Source: Bradyrhizobium sp. 21
GTDB lineage: Bacteria > Pseudomonadota > Alphaproteobacteria > Rhizobiales > Xanthobacteraceae
DNA: 63,996 nucleotides
Direction of reading: 5' to 3'
NCBI RefSeq assembly: GCF_023073335.1
Contig: NZ_JADPJG010000026.1
Location: 1-63,996, forward strand
Shown here piece after piece: positions 33,717 through 43,252 of this stretch. Position numbers and translations under genes: made by a program. The notes below the pieces were generated by a model. The model saw nothing but the letters and a program-made list of their open reading frames with translations, did not search any database and had not been told where the DNA came from. Within the stretch, counting starts at the first letter, position 1, and each line of letters begins with the position of its first letter.

Positions 33717-35072
33717 TTATTCGCGGTCAAGGCTGTCGAGCAGCCGGTCGATCAGGGCTTGGGAAACCCCTTGATAGGCCATCGGCTCGAACAATGAAGC
33801 AATTTTTTCCGGCGTCAGATGCGCGGTGACCTGCGAATCGGCCGACAGCACCTCGCGCAAATGCTTCTTCTCGGCGACCGCGCGCTTGCTCGCGGCTTCG
33901 ATGAGATGATGCGCGTCGCTTTTGCCGATCTTCTCGGCCAGCGCAAAGGTGACGGCTTCCGCCATGATCAGGCCGTGGGTCGCATCGAGATTGCTGCGCA
34001 TGCGCGCGGCGTCGACGTCGAGGCCCTCGGCGATGTCGACGATGGCGGCGAGCGCGCCCGAGGTGACCAGCATCAATTGCGGCAGCGTCGGCCATTCCGC
34101 GTGCCACGGCCCGGCGCTGCGCTCGTGGTCCTGCACTTGAGCAGCGAATATGGTCGCGGCGAGCTGCGGCGCCATGGTCGCGCAACCCAGCGCGCTTGCG
34201 GCGGCAACCGGATTGCGCTTGTGCGGCATGGTCGAGGAGCCGCCGCGGCCTTCGCCGGCGGGTTCAAAAGCTTCGCCGACATCGGTCTGCATCATCAGCG
34301 AGACGTCGCGCGCGATCTTGCCGCAGCTTCCGGCGAGAATCGCGAAGGCCGAAGCCGCCTCCGCGACGCGGTCGCGATGGGTGTGCCAGGGCGCCTCCGG
34401 CAGCGGCAGGTTCAACTCCTGCGCCAGCCGTTCGGCCACAGCGAGCCCCTTGTCGCCGAGGGCCGCGAGCGTGCCGGCCGCGCCGCCGAATTGCACCGCC
34501 AGGCCCTCGCGGCGAAGCCGCCGCAGGCGGCAGCGGGCGCGGGCAAGGCTGGCGGCGTATTCGGCGGCCTTCAGCCCGAACGGCATTGGCAGGGCGTGCT
34601 GGAGCCAGGTCCGCGCCACCATGGCGGTGTTGCGATGGTTGCGCGCCAGCGCGGCAAAGCCCTTGATGGCGCGGCAGAGGTCGGCGTCGAGCGCGTCGAT
34701 GCCGGCACGCAATGTCAGCATGGTCGCGCTGTCGATGACGTCCTGGCTGGTCGCGCCCCAATGCACGTAGCGCGCAGCTTCGGCATCGGCCTTCGCGACA
34801 TTGGCGGTCAGCGCCTTGACCAGAGGAATCGCGAGATTGCCCGACCGGGTCGCGGCTTCGGCCAGCGCGGCCATGTCGAGGGAATCGGCCTTGCAGGCGG
34901 CTTCGATCGGCCCTACGGCGGAAGCGGGAATCACCCCAGTGGCCGCCTCGGCCCGGGCCAGAGCTGCCTCGAAATCGAGCATGTTCTGCAGCGTGGACCG
35001 GTCGTCGCAGACGGCGCGCATGGCCGGGCTCGACAGCATCGGCGCAAGCAGGGGGGAAAGGGCTGTGCTCAT
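33717..35072 (-). CDS. pcaB: 3-carboxy-cis,cis-muconate cycloisomerase
   Basis: A 451-residue member of the fumarase/aspartase superfamily. The signature GGSSTMPHKRNPVAA with the mobile catalytic Ser is present, and the N-terminal region has VHWGATSQDVIDSA, where the His-containing C1 region lies. It lactonises 3-carboxymuconate to 4-carboxymuconolactone, the step before PcaC. It is the first gene of pcaBDC. The protocatechuate dioxygenase genes pcaGH and a pca regulator are not in the window. It diverges from coxG over 170 bp. Confidence 0.95.
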   Translation of the reverse strand: MSTALSPLLAPMLSSPAMRAVCDDRSTLQNMLDFEAALARAEAATGVIPASAVGPIEAACKADSLDMAALAEAATRSGNLAIPLVKALTANVAKADAEAARYVHWGATSQDVIDSATMLTLRAGIDALDADLCRAIKGFAALARNHRNTAMVARTWLQHALPMPFGLKAAEYAASLARARCRLRRLRREGLAVQFGGAAGTLAALGDKGLAVAERLAQELNLPLPEAPWHTHRDRVAEAASAFAILAGSCGKIARDVSLMMQTDVGEAFEPAGEGRGGSSTMPHKRNPVAAASALGCATMAPQLAATIFAAQVQDHERSAGPWHAEWPTLPQLMLVTSGALAAIVDIAEGLDVDAARMRSNLDATHGLIMAEAVTFALAEKIGKSDAHHLIEAASKRAVAEKKHLREVLSADSQVTAHLTPEKIASLFEPMAYQGVSQALIDRLLDSLDRE

Positions 35073-35242
35073 GTTGCGCCGGACCTAATCACCATGCCGC
35101 GGCTGTGCCAATCCCAAACCGGCCGCGCAAGCTTTTTGCAGTCGCGAATATGCATTGCACGTGACCGGGCGCCACCCTTTCCTTTGCGGCCTCCGTGCGT
35201 TACTTGAGCAGCATTAGAGTGACGCATCCCGGGAGGCACCCC

Positions 35243-35689
35243 ATGGCCATGACGATGAACGGCGAAGTCCAGCTTGCGGCGCCGCGCGAGGCCGTGTGGG
35301 CCAAGCTCAACGATCCCGAGGTGCTGAAGGCCTGCATCCCCGGCTGCGAGGAGCTGGAGAAGACCGACGACGGCGGCTTTCGTGCGACGGCGAAAATGAA
35401 GGTCGGCCCGGTGTCGGCGCGCTTCAAGGGCAAGGTCACGCTGAGCGATCTCGACCCGCCCAACGGCTACAAGATTTCCGGCGAAGGCGAGGGCGGAGTG
35501 GCCGGCTTCGCCAAGGGCGGCGCGGTGGTCAAGCTCGCGGAGAAGGACGGCGGCACGCTTTTGTCCTACGAGGTCGAGGCACAGATCGGTGGCAAGTTGG
35601 CGCAGCTCGGCCAGCGCCTGATCAACGGCTCCGCCAAGAAACTGGCCGACGAATTTTTCGCGAACTTCGCCAAGGCAGTCCAGGGCTGA
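35243..35689 (+). CDS. coxG: CoxG-type SRPBCC protein (carbon monoxide dehydrogenase subunit G)
   Basis: A 148-residue SRPBCC-fold protein with the CoxG pattern: MNGEVQLAAPREAVWAKLND, then CIPGCEELEKTD, MKVGPVSARFKGKV and the C-terminal QRLINGSAKKLADEFFANF. In Oligotropha CoxG is linked to anchoring CO dehydrogenase at the membrane. The ATG at 35243 follows GGGAGG, which favours it over the upstream in-frame codon. It is the first gene of the cox-type cluster on this strand. Confidence 0.88.
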   Translation: MAMTMNGEVQLAAPREAVWAKLNDPEVLKACIPGCEELEKTDDGGFRATAKMKVGPVSARFKGKVTLSDLDPPNGYKISGEGEGGVAGFAKGGAVVKLAEKDGGTLLSYEVEAQIGGKLAQLGQRLINGSAKKLADEFFANFAKAVQG

Positions 35690-35838
35690 GGGCCGATACC
35701 TCAAGCATTGCGCCTTTCGGCATGGCGCCTTGCGTTCCCGGTGATGTTGCCCCGGGGCATAATGGCCCATATGATGGGTTGGAATAATTATAAGAACCGC
35801 TTCGACGGGACCCGTCGGGGCGCTGATAGAGAGTGCTT

Positions 35839-36324
<486 letters not shown>

Positions 36325-36357
36325 ACCGCGCGCGCATTCTGCGATCAGGACATTCAG

Positions 36358-37164
36358 ATGTATGAATTCAAATACCATCGCCCCGGGACCGTGCGGCAGG
36401 CCGCCAACCTCCTGGTGAAGAACGAAGACGCCAAGGTGATCGCCGGGGGCCACACCCTGATCCCCGTGATGAAGCAGCGCCTCGCCAGCCCGCCGCATCT
36501 GGTCGACCTCTCCCATATCGAGGGGCTGAACACGATCGAGATGAAGGGCCGCGCGCTGGTGATCGGCGCCACCGCCAGGCATGCCGAGGTCGCAAGCTCC
36601 GCCATCGTCGGCGAGGCGATCCCGGCGCTGGCGAACCTTGCCAGCCAGATCGGCGATCCCGCCGTGCGCCACAAGGGCACGATCGGCGGCTCGCTCGCCA
36701 ACAACGATCCGACCGCGGACTATCCGGCCGCGGTGCTCGCGCTCGGCGCCACCATCGTCACCAACAAGCGCCGCCTCAAGGCAGAAGAGTATTTCCAGGG
36801 CCTGTTCACGACGGCGCTGGAAGCCGACGAGATCATCACCAAGGTGATGTTCCCGCTGCCCAAGAAGGCGGCCTACATCAAGTTCCGCAACCAGGCCTCG
36901 CGCTACGCGCTGGTCGGCGTGTTCGTGGCGCGGCGTCCCTCCGACGTCCGGGTCGCGGTCACAGGCGCCGGCTCCGAAGGCGTGTTCCGCGTCGCCGCGT
37001 TCGAGGAAGCCTTGAAGAAGCGCTTTGCCGCGAAGGCGCTTGACGGCATCGAGGTGCCGGCGGACGGCCTCAACAGCGACATCCACGGCAGCGCCGAATA
37101 CCGCGCGCACCTGATCGGGGTGCTGACGCGGCGCGCCCTCGACGCCGCCAACGCCAAGGAGTGA
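36358..37164 (+). CDS. coxM: Molybdenum hydroxylase medium subunit, FAD-binding (CoxM-like)
   Basis: A 268-residue FAD protein of the CoxM/XdhB group. FAD-binding motifs are VIAGGHTLIPVMKQR near residue 30 and RHKGTIGGSLANNDPTADYPAAVLALGA near 105. It would accept electrons from the CoxS iron-sulfur clusters and pass them to quinone. The gene order is S then M with no room for the large catalytic subunit between them, and the next gene is coxD. Confidence 0.93.
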   Translation: MYEFKYHRPGTVRQAANLLVKNEDAKVIAGGHTLIPVMKQRLASPPHLVDLSHIEGLNTIEMKGRALVIGATARHAEVASSAIVGEAIPALANLASQIGDPAVRHKGTIGGSLANNDPTADYPAAVLALGATIVTNKRRLKAEEYFQGLFTTALEADEIITKVMFPLPKKAAYIKFRNQASRYALVGVFVARRPSDVRVAVTGAGSEGVFRVAAFEEALKKRFAAKALDGIEVPADGLNSDIHGSAEYRAHLIGVLTRRALDAANAKE

Positions 37165-37225
37165 GTGAACCTCACGCCTCGGCCAAACTTGTCCCCGGTG
37201 AGGGCGTAGCGAGACTGGCTTTTTC

Positions 37226-38164
37226 ATGACTTCAGCGGCCAATACGTCCGGTGCCAATACTACAATTGTATTGCCGGCATCGGTCGATGCGATGCACGAA
37301 CTCCTGACGTCGCGCGGCTATCTCGCCGAGCGATCGCTGGCTACGGTGACCTATCTGTCGCTGCGCATGGGCCGGCCGCTGTTTCTGGAAGGCGAGGCCG
37401 GCGTCGGCAAGACCGAGATCGCAAAAGTGCTGTCGGCGGCACTGGGGCGGAAGCTGATCCGCCTGCAATGCTACGAAGGCCTCGACGTCTCCTCGGCGGT
37501 CTACGAGTGGAATAGCGCCGCGCAGATGATCGCGATCCGGATGGCGGAAGCCGCCGGCGACACCGATCGCGATCAATTGTCGTCCGACATCTTCGCCGAC
37601 CGCTACATGATCAAGCGGCCGCTGCTCCAGGCGCTCGAGCCCGACGTCGCCGGCCCGCCGGTGCTGCTGATCGACGAGCTCGACCGCGCCGATGAGGCGT
37701 TCGAGGCGTATCTCCTGGAAATCCTCAGCGACTTCCAGATCACCATCCCTGAATTCGGCACGGTGAAGGCACCGAGCCCGCCGATCGTCATCATCACCTC
37801 CAACCGTACCCGCGAGATCCACGACGCGCTGAAGCGGCGCTGTCTCTACCACTGGGTCGATTATCCCGCCGCCGATCGCGAGCTCGCCATCGTCAAGTCG
37901 CGTGTGCCCGGGATCTCCGCAAAACTGTCGCAGCAGGTCGTGCGCTTCGTCCAGGCACTGCGCAACCAGGATTTCTACAAATCGCCGGGCGTCGCCGAGA
38001 CCATCGACTGGGCCACCGCCTTGTCCGAGCTCGACGCCCGCTCGCTGACCCCGCAAGTGGTCGGCGACACGCTGGGCGCGCTGCTCAAGTACCAGGACGA
38101 CATCACCCGGATGCAGGGCGACACCCTGCAGAAGGTGCTGAAGGACGCGACGAGCGAGACTTGA
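37226..38164 (+). CDS. coxD: MoxR-family AAA+ ATPase (CoxD-like)
   Basis: A 312-residue AAA+ ATPase. Walker A is GEAGVGKTE, Walker B is VLLIDELDRADEAFEA, sensor 1 is IITSNRTRE and the arginine finger region follows at LKRRCLYHWVDYP. In CO dehydrogenase maturation CoxD is needed to build the Cu-S-Mo active site as a chaperone-like ATPase. It is followed by the VWA partner CoxE, the usual MoxR-VWA pairing. Confidence 0.92.
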   Translation: MTSAANTSGANTTIVLPASVDAMHELLTSRGYLAERSLATVTYLSLRMGRPLFLEGEAGVGKTEIAKVLSAALGRKLIRLQCYEGLDVSSAVYEWNSAAQMIAIRMAEAAGDTDRDQLSSDIFADRYMIKRPLLQALEPDVAGPPVLLIDELDRADEAFEAYLLEILSDFQITIPEFGTVKAPSPPIVIITSNRTREIHDALKRRCLYHWVDYPAADRELAIVKSRVPGISAKLSQQVVRFVQALRNQDFYKSPGVAETIDWATALSELDARSLTPQVVGDTLGALLKYQDDITRMQGDTLQKVLKDATSET

Positions 38165-38234
38165 CGCTTCCGCGTCACGGCTGAGCTCGTCATTCGGCGC
38201 GCCGCGACGGGATGACGAGTGAGAGTGCTGAAAC

Positions 38235-39437
38235 ATGGCCATCAACCACCTCGCGCCTGAGCAGACCGAGCAGTTCGCCGACAACATCGTCGGCTTTGCC
38301 CGCGCATTGCGTTCGGCAGGCATGCCGGTCGGGCCGGGCGCCGTCATCGATGCCATGAGCGCACTGCAAGTGATCGACATTGGCAACCGCGCCGACGTCT
38401 TCACCACGCTCGAGGCCATCTTCGTCAAGCGCCATGAGCATGCGATTATCTTCAGGCAGGCCTTCAACCTGTTCTTCCGCGCCTCGGAAGAGTGGAAGCA
38501 CATGCTGGATTCGGTGCCGCTGCCGGAGCAGGCCAAGAAGAAGCCGCAGGCCGGCTCGCGCCGCGTGCAGGAGGCGATGTCGCAGCCGCGGATGACGGAG
38601 ACGCCGCACCACCAGGAGCAGGATCTGCGCCTTTCGGTCTCGGACAAGGAGATCCTTCAGAAGAAGGACTTTGCGCAGATGAGCGCGGCGGAGATCACCG
38701 AGGCCCTCCGCGCCATCGAGCGGATGCGGCTGCCGCAGGCCGAGCTGCTGACGCGCCGGCACCGGCCTGATCCCCATGGCCTGCGCATCGATTTGCGCCG
38801 CACGCTGCGGGCGTCCTTGCGCACCGGCGGCGATATCATCGACATCCATCGCCTCGGGCGGATCGAGAAGCCGGCGCCGATCGTCGCGCTGCTCGACATC
38901 TCGGGCTCGATGAGCGAGTACACCCGCCTGTTCCTGCATTTCCTCCATGCCGTCGGCGACGCCCGCAAGCGAGTCTCGGTGTTCCTGTTCGGCACCCGGC
39001 TGACCAACGTGACCCGCGCGCTGCGCCAGCGCGACCCTGACGAGGCGCTGGCGAGCTGCTCGGCCTCGGTCGAGGATTGGGCGGGCGGCACGCGGATCTC
39101 GGCCTCGCTGCACAACTTCAACAAATTGTGGGCGCGCCGCGTGCTGAGCCAGGGCGCCATCGTGCTGCTGATCTCCGACGGGCTGGAGCGGGAGGCCGAT
39201 TCCAAGCTCGCCTTCGAGATGGACCGGTTGCACCGCTCCTGCCGGCGGCTGATCTGGCTGAACCCGCTGCTGCGGTTCGGCGGCTTCGAGGCCAAGGCCC
39301 AAGGCATCAAAATGATGCTTCCGCACGTTGACGAATTCCGCCCGGTACATAATTTGAGTTCGATCCAGGAGCTGATCACCACGCTCTCCCGGCCGCTGCC
39401 GCCGCACCACCGCAGCCTGATCCGCTCCGCAGCCTGA
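38235..39437 (+). CDS. coxE: VWA domain protein (CoxE-like)
   Basis: A 400-residue protein whose C-terminal half is a von Willebrand A domain with MIDAS motif ALLDISGSMSEYT (DxSxS) and a later ISDGLERE. The N-terminal half is helical with a Lys/Pro/Arg-rich central linker. It works with the MoxR ATPase CoxD in cofactor maturation of the molybdenum hydroxylase. Seventy bases separate it from coxD. Confidence 0.92.
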   Translation: MAINHLAPEQTEQFADNIVGFARALRSAGMPVGPGAVIDAMSALQVIDIGNRADVFTTLEAIFVKRHEHAIIFRQAFNLFFRASEEWKHMLDSVPLPEQAKKKPQAGSRRVQEAMSQPRMTETPHHQEQDLRLSVSDKEILQKKDFAQMSAAEITEALRAIERMRLPQAELLTRRHRPDPHGLRIDLRRTLRASLRTGGDIIDIHRLGRIEKPAPIVALLDISGSMSEYTRLFLHFLHAVGDARKRVSVFLFGTRLTNVTRALRQRDPDEALASCSASVEDWAGGTRISASLHNFNKLWARRVLSQGAIVLLISDGLEREADSKLAFEMDRLHRSCRRLIWLNPLLRFGGFEAKAQGIKMMLPHVDEFRPVHNLSSIQELITTLSRPLPPHHRSLIRSAA

Positions 39438-39447
39438 GAGGTCCACC

Positions 39448-39771
39448 ATGCTCGATCGCGACGAGGATATTCTGAAGGCGGCGGAGGACTGGCAGAAGGC
39501 CGGTCGTGGCGTCGCGCTGGCGACCGTGGTGGAGACCTGGGGCTCGGCCCCGCGCCCGGCGGGCTCGAGCCTCGTCATCAACGACGAGGGGACGTTTCTG
39601 GGCTCCGTCTCCGGCGGCTGCGTCGAGGGCGCCGTGGTCACCGAGGCCATGGACGTGATCCAGAGCGGCAAGCCGAGGATGCTGGAGTTCGGGGTGGCCG
39701 ACGAGACCGCCTGGAATGTCGGGCTGTCCTGCGGCGGCACCATCCGCGTCTTCGTCGAGAAGGTCGGCTAG
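39448..39771 (+). CDS. XdhC/CoxI family protein, N-terminal half
   Basis: A 107-residue protein equal to the XdhC_CoxI N-terminal domain: VALATVVETWGSAPRPAGSSLVIN, then GSVSGGCVEGAVV with the conserved Cys, and WNVGLSCGGTIRVFVE. XdhC proteins bind molybdenum cofactor, guide its sulfuration and insert it into the enzyme. Here it is separated from the Rossmann half, which begins 2 bp later as its own gene. The split form is also known in cox clusters (CoxI and CoxF). Confidence 0.88.
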   Translation: MLDRDEDILKAAEDWQKAGRGVALATVVETWGSAPRPAGSSLVINDEGTFLGSVSGGCVEGAVVTEAMDVIQSGKPRMLEFGVADETAWNVGLSCGGTIRVFVEKVG

Positions 39772-39773
39772 CC

Positions 39774-40475
39774 GTGAAGCTCGCAATCTTGCACGAACTC
39801 AACGCCGAGCGCGCCGCGCGCCGGCCGGTGATCCTGGTGACCGACACCGAGAGCGGCGAGCAGCGCCTGGTGAAGGCGAAGGATTTTGACAAGGATCCAT
39901 TGCGCGCCGAGCTCGACAAGCAGCTTCGCATGGGCAAGAGCGCCAATGTCGAGGCCGGCGGCAAAAAGCTGTTCCTCAACGTCCATGCGCCGACCGCAAA
40001 GCTCGTCGTCGTCGGCGCGGTCCATATCAGCCAGGCCTTGGCGCCGCTGGCGCGCTCGCTCGGCTATGACGTGACGGTCGTCGATCCCCGCACGGCGTTT
40101 GCGAGCCCCGAGCGCTTCCCCGACATTCCGCTGGTCGCGGAATGGCCCGACACGGCGCTGCCGCCCCTCAATGTCGATGCCTACACGGCTTTCGTCGCGG
40201 TGACGCACGATCCCAAGATCGACGACCCCGCGCTGCTGCATGCCTTCGAGCGCAACTGCTTCTATATCGGCGCACTCGGATCGCGGAAGACGCATGCCAA
40301 GCGTGGCGACCGGCTGCGGGCGCAGGGCGCCAGGGACTCTGACATTGCGCGCATCCACGCGCCGATCGGGCTTGCTATCGGCGCGGTCTCGCCGTCCGAG
40401 ATCGCGGTGTCGATCATGGCCGAGATCACGGCAGTCCTTCGGCTACCGCCTAAAGAAAAAGAAGAAGCGGCATGA
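39774..40475 (+). CDS. XdhC Rossmann domain protein (C-terminal half, CoxF-like)
   Basis: A 233-residue protein starting at GTG. The Rossmann segment is KLVVVGAVHISQALAPLARSLGYDVTVVDPR, followed by AFVAVTHDPKIDDPALLHAFER, CFYIGALGSRKTHAKR and the C-terminal IHAPIGLAIGAVSPSEIAVSIMAEI. These are the features of the XdhC C-terminal domain. Together with the previous gene it forms a complete XdhC, used for insertion of the matured molybdenum cofactor. The stop overlaps the next ATG by four bases. Confidence 0.88.
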   Translation: MKLAILHELNAERAARRPVILVTDTESGEQRLVKAKDFDKDPLRAELDKQLRMGKSANVEAGGKKLFLNVHAPTAKLVVVGAVHISQALAPLARSLGYDVTVVDPRTAFASPERFPDIPLVAEWPDTALPPLNVDAYTAFVAVTHDPKIDDPALLHAFERNCFYIGALGSRKTHAKRGDRLRAQGARDSDIARIHAPIGLAIGAVSPSEIAVSIMAEITAVLRLPPKEKEEAA

Positions 40476-42076
40476 AATTTGGCCCGGCGAGCCCCAAGGA
40501 CGCGATCGGCGGGGTGACCGTCCACACCCTGCGCCAGGGGCCGCTGGTGCTGAAGAAAGGCACGACCATCGGGCCTGCCGAAGTCGAAGCGCTGACACGC
40601 GCGGGGATCAAGGACGTCGTGGTGGTGCGGATGGAGGCGGGCGACGTCTCCGAGGACGCCGCGGCCGCCAGCATCGCGCTCGCCGTCGGCGGCGAGGGCA
40701 TCCATGTCGAGCGCGCCTTCACGGGCCGTGCCAATCTGTTCGCTGCAAGCCCCGGCGTGCTGGTGATCGACCGCGCCGCGGTCGACCGCATCAACAATAT
40801 CGACGAGGCCATCACCTTTGCGACGCTCACCGCCTACAAGCCGGTGGTCGAGGGTGAGATGGTCGGCACCGTCAAGATCATCCCGTTCGGCGTCGAAGGA
40901 GATCTGCGCGACGCCGCGGTGAAGGCCGCTGGCCGCGACGTGTTGAAAATTGCGCCCTACGTCATCAAGCGCGTCGGCATCGTCTCGACGCTGCTGCCGG
41001 GCCTCTCCTCAAAAGTGGTCGACAAGACGCTGCGTGTGACCGCCGAGCGGCTTGCGCCGGCGGGAGCCAGCATCATCGCCGAGCGGCGCGTGCAGCATGA
41101 CGAACACGCATTGTCGGCCGCGATCAAGGAATTGCTCGGGCTCGGCGCCGAGCTTGTGATCGTGTTCGGCGCGTCCGCGATCGCCGACCGCCGGGACGTG
41201 ATCCCGGCGGCCGTCACGGGGATCGGCGGCGAGATCGAGCATTTCGGCATGCCGGTCGACCCCGGCAATCTCTTGCTGATCGCGCGCGCCGGCGGGGTGC
41301 CGGTGCTGGGCGCGCCGGGCTGCGCACGCTCGCCGGTCGAGAACGGGTTCGACTGGGTGCTGATGCGGCTCCTCGCCGGCATCAAGGTAACGCGCTCCGA
41401 GCTGATGAGTATGGGCGTCGGCGGCCTTCTGATGGAGATCGTCACCCGCCCGCAGCCGCGCGCAAAACCCGAGATCGAAGGCAACAGCCAGGTCACGGCC
41501 ATCGTGCTGGCGGCGGGCCGCTCGACCCGCATGGGCGGACCGAACAAGCTCTTGGCCGAGCTCGATGGCAAGAAGCTGGTGCGGATTGCGACCGAACAGG
41601 CGCTGGCGTCAAAAGCATCCGAGGTGATCGTCGTCACCGGCCATCAGACCGAGCTGGTCGAGCAGGCGCTGCAAGGCTTGAAGGTGCGCTTCGTCAAGAA
41701 TCCGGATTTCGCCGGCGGGATCGCAAGCTCGGTCAAGGCCGGCATCGCGGCTGTCCCCGAGACGTCCGACGGCGCCGTGGTGTGCCTCGGCGACATGCCG
41801 CTGATCGACGCCGGCCTGATCGACCGCCTCATTGACGGCTTTGCGCCGGACCGCGGCAATCTCATCGTCGTACCCGTGAGCGAGGGCCGCCGCGGCAATC
41901 CCGTGCTGTGGTCGCGCCGCTTCTTCAAGGAATTGATGACGCTCGACGGCGACGTCGGCGCGCGGCATCTGATCGCCAAGCACACCGAGGCGGTGTCCGA
42001 GGTGCAGGTCGACGGCGAGAGCGCCTTCCTCGACATCGACACGCCGCAGGCGCTGGAAGCGGCACGGCGGGGCTGA
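40472..42076 (+). CDS. MoeA-like/MocA-like fusion for molybdenum cofactor maturation
   Basis: A 534-residue two-domain protein. Residues about 170-330 resemble the molybdopterin-binding (MoCF) fold with VFGASAIADRRDVIPAAV and PGNLLLIARAGGVPVLGAPGCARSP. Residues about 345-530 form a nucleotidyltransferase: VTAIVLAAGRSTRMGGPNKLLAEL is the MobA/MocA P-loop-like start, VVCLGDMPLID holds the metal-binding Asp, and RRGNPVLWSRRFF follows. MocA converts molybdopterin to the cytosine dinucleotide used by CO dehydrogenase-type enzymes, so the gene fits the cluster. It is the last gene of the operon. Confidence 0.85.
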   Translation: MKFGPASPKDAIGGVTVHTLRQGPLVLKKGTTIGPAEVEALTRAGIKDVVVVRMEAGDVSEDAAAASIALAVGGEGIHVERAFTGRANLFAASPGVLVIDRAAVDRINNIDEAITFATLTAYKPVVEGEMVGTVKIIPFGVEGDLRDAAVKAAGRDVLKIAPYVIKRVGIVSTLLPGLSSKVVDKTLRVTAERLAPAGASIIAERRVQHDEHALSAAIKELLGLGAELVIVFGASAIADRRDVIPAAVTGIGGEIEHFGMPVDPGNLLLIARAGGVPVLGAPGCARSPVENGFDWVLMRLLAGIKVTRSELMSMGVGGLLMEIVTRPQPRAKPEIEGNSQVTAIVLAAGRSTRMGGPNKLLAELDGKKLVRIATEQALASKASEVIVVTGHQTELVEQALQGLKVRFVKNPDFAGGIASSVKAGIAAVPETSDGAVVCLGDMPLIDAGLIDRLIDGFAPDRGNLIVVPVSEGRRGNPVLWSRRFFKELMTLDGDVGARHLIAKHTEAVSEVQVDGESAFLDIDTPQALEAARRG

Positions 42077-42124
42077 CGCTGCCGTAGAGAGCAAGGCGCA
42101 TAGCGCCGACGTCGCGGGCCTCGC

Positions 42125-42616
42125 CTATTTCTTGGTATTCGATAACTTCTCGACGCTGGCGTTGAGAGCGACACCGCTCTTCGTCAACAGCGCCTTGTCG
42201 CCGCTGTTGAACGTAAACGTGTCGGCACCCGCGCTGACGCCGTTCCACGCGACGGTTTCCGCGAGGGACAAATACCACAATCCCTGGAATCCCGTTGAAT
42301 TGTTCAATTGTCCGGTCCACACGGTGGTCGATCCGCAGCTGAGGAAGTTCACCGAGAAGCTGATTGCGGTGCCTGTGTTGCCGTAGGCCAGCCAACCTGT
42401 CACGCCTTGCGGCTTACCCTCGTCGCAGCTGTTCGCCGCGTTGTTGGTATAGGTCCCCGTGATGGCACCTGTAGTCGTGTTGAAGTTGGTGATGGCCAGG
42501 GTCGAGCCGTACTGATTTGTCCAGGTCCAGTTCACTGTCTGCGCCTGCGCGGGCGAAAGCCCGATGAGACAGGCCGACGCGAGCATTCCGAACAGCATTG
42601 CATTGATGTGGCGCAT
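42125..42616 (-). CDS. Avidin-family biotin-binding protein (bradavidin homologue)
   Basis: A 163-residue secreted protein. The signal peptide is residues 1-25 (cleavage after SPAQA), and the mature chain begins QTVNWTWTNQYGSTLAI. Later segments GAITGTYTNNAANSCDEG, VTGWLAYGNTGTAISFSVNF, TVWTGQLNN and GLWYLSLAE match the biotin-binding beta-barrel of avidins, with Trp residues in the usual sites. Cys64 and Cys94 could form the disulfide known from bradavidin. The C-terminus VEKLSNTKK matches the tail that in bradavidin fills the biotin site of a neighbouring subunit. Biological role is unknown; sequestering biotin or biotinylated proteins is proposed for such proteins. Confidence 0.95.
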   Translation of the reverse strand: MRHINAMLFGMLASACLIGLSPAQAQTVNWTWTNQYGSTLAITNFNTTTGAITGTYTNNAANSCDEGKPQGVTGWLAYGNTGTAISFSVNFLSCGSTTVWTGQLNNSTGFQGLWYLSLAETVAWNGVSAGADTFTFNSGDKALLTKSGVALNASVEKLSNTKK

Positions 42617-42798
42617 GGTCGCTTCCTCCGGCTCTCTGCTTGAGCTTCACGACCTTAAATAACGGAATTGAAAAACACAACTATAAAGTGTATATTCATG
42701 CCGCTGTTCCGGCACGGCTTTTCAACCACGCGTTCACCAAGTGGAAACGACCGGCGCTTAGAGTTGCCTCCACCTGCCTTGGGGGGAGGGGTTTTTCC

Positions 42799-43188
42799 AT
42801 GGCTTCGAACGTCGTCGCGCGCCGTTGCGCGATGTTTTTCTTTGCGCTGTCGGTTTGTGTCGCGGGCGCCCGCCACATCACGGATGCGCACGCTGCCGGT
42901 GCATTTGCGGTCGGCAAGTGCGGCGCCTATGGCCAGGCTTTTGACTACGGGGCCGAGCACGAGGCTCGCGCGGCGGCGCAGAAGCAGTGCAAGGGCGATT
43001 GCACGACCGTGACGATGAAGCGCGCCTGCGCCGCGATGTCGGTCGACCTGTCCAATCCCTGCGGCGCCTATGGCTATGCAGTCAAGCCGAAGATCTCGGC
43101 CACGCTCAATGCCGCCACGCGCGAATGCTACAAATTCGGCGGCAAGGAATGCGTGATCCGCGCCTGGGCCTGCGACGCCAAGGGTTGA
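42799..43188 (+). CDS. Small secreted cysteine-rich protein (DUF4189-like)
   Basis: A 129-residue protein with an N-terminal signal peptide (residues about 1-32: RRCAMFFFALSVCVAGARHITDAHA). The mature part has six or more cysteines and the repeated pattern GKCGAYGQAFDYG...ARAAAQKQCKGDC and CGAYGYAVKP...AATRECYKFGGKEC. This is the DUF4189 layout of two Gly-Tyr-rich halves, each closed by a disulfide. No activity is known. The ATG at 42799 follows a GGGGGGAGGGG stretch and precedes the signal peptide, which decides the start. Confidence 0.75.
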   Translation: MASNVVARRCAMFFFALSVCVAGARHITDAHAAGAFAVGKCGAYGQAFDYGAEHEARAAAQKQCKGDCTTVTMKRACAAMSVDLSNPCGAYGYAVKPKISATLNAATRECYKFGGKECVIRAWACDAKG

Positions 43189-43198
43189 TTCCTCTTAC

Positions 43199-43239
43199 CG
43201 TCATTCCGGGGCGATGCGTAGCATCGAGCCCGGGGATCC
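43199..43239. repeat. Short palindromic intergenic repeat
   Basis: CGTCATTCCGGGG is followed by a hairpin CGATGC (43212-43217) and GCATCG (43221-43226), then AGCCCGGGG. The CCGGGG and CCCGG parts pair outside the hairpin. I recall the CGTCATTCCGGGG type as frequent in Bradyrhizobium. Confidence 0.6.
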
Positions 43240-43252
43240 ATAAGGGAACTAC

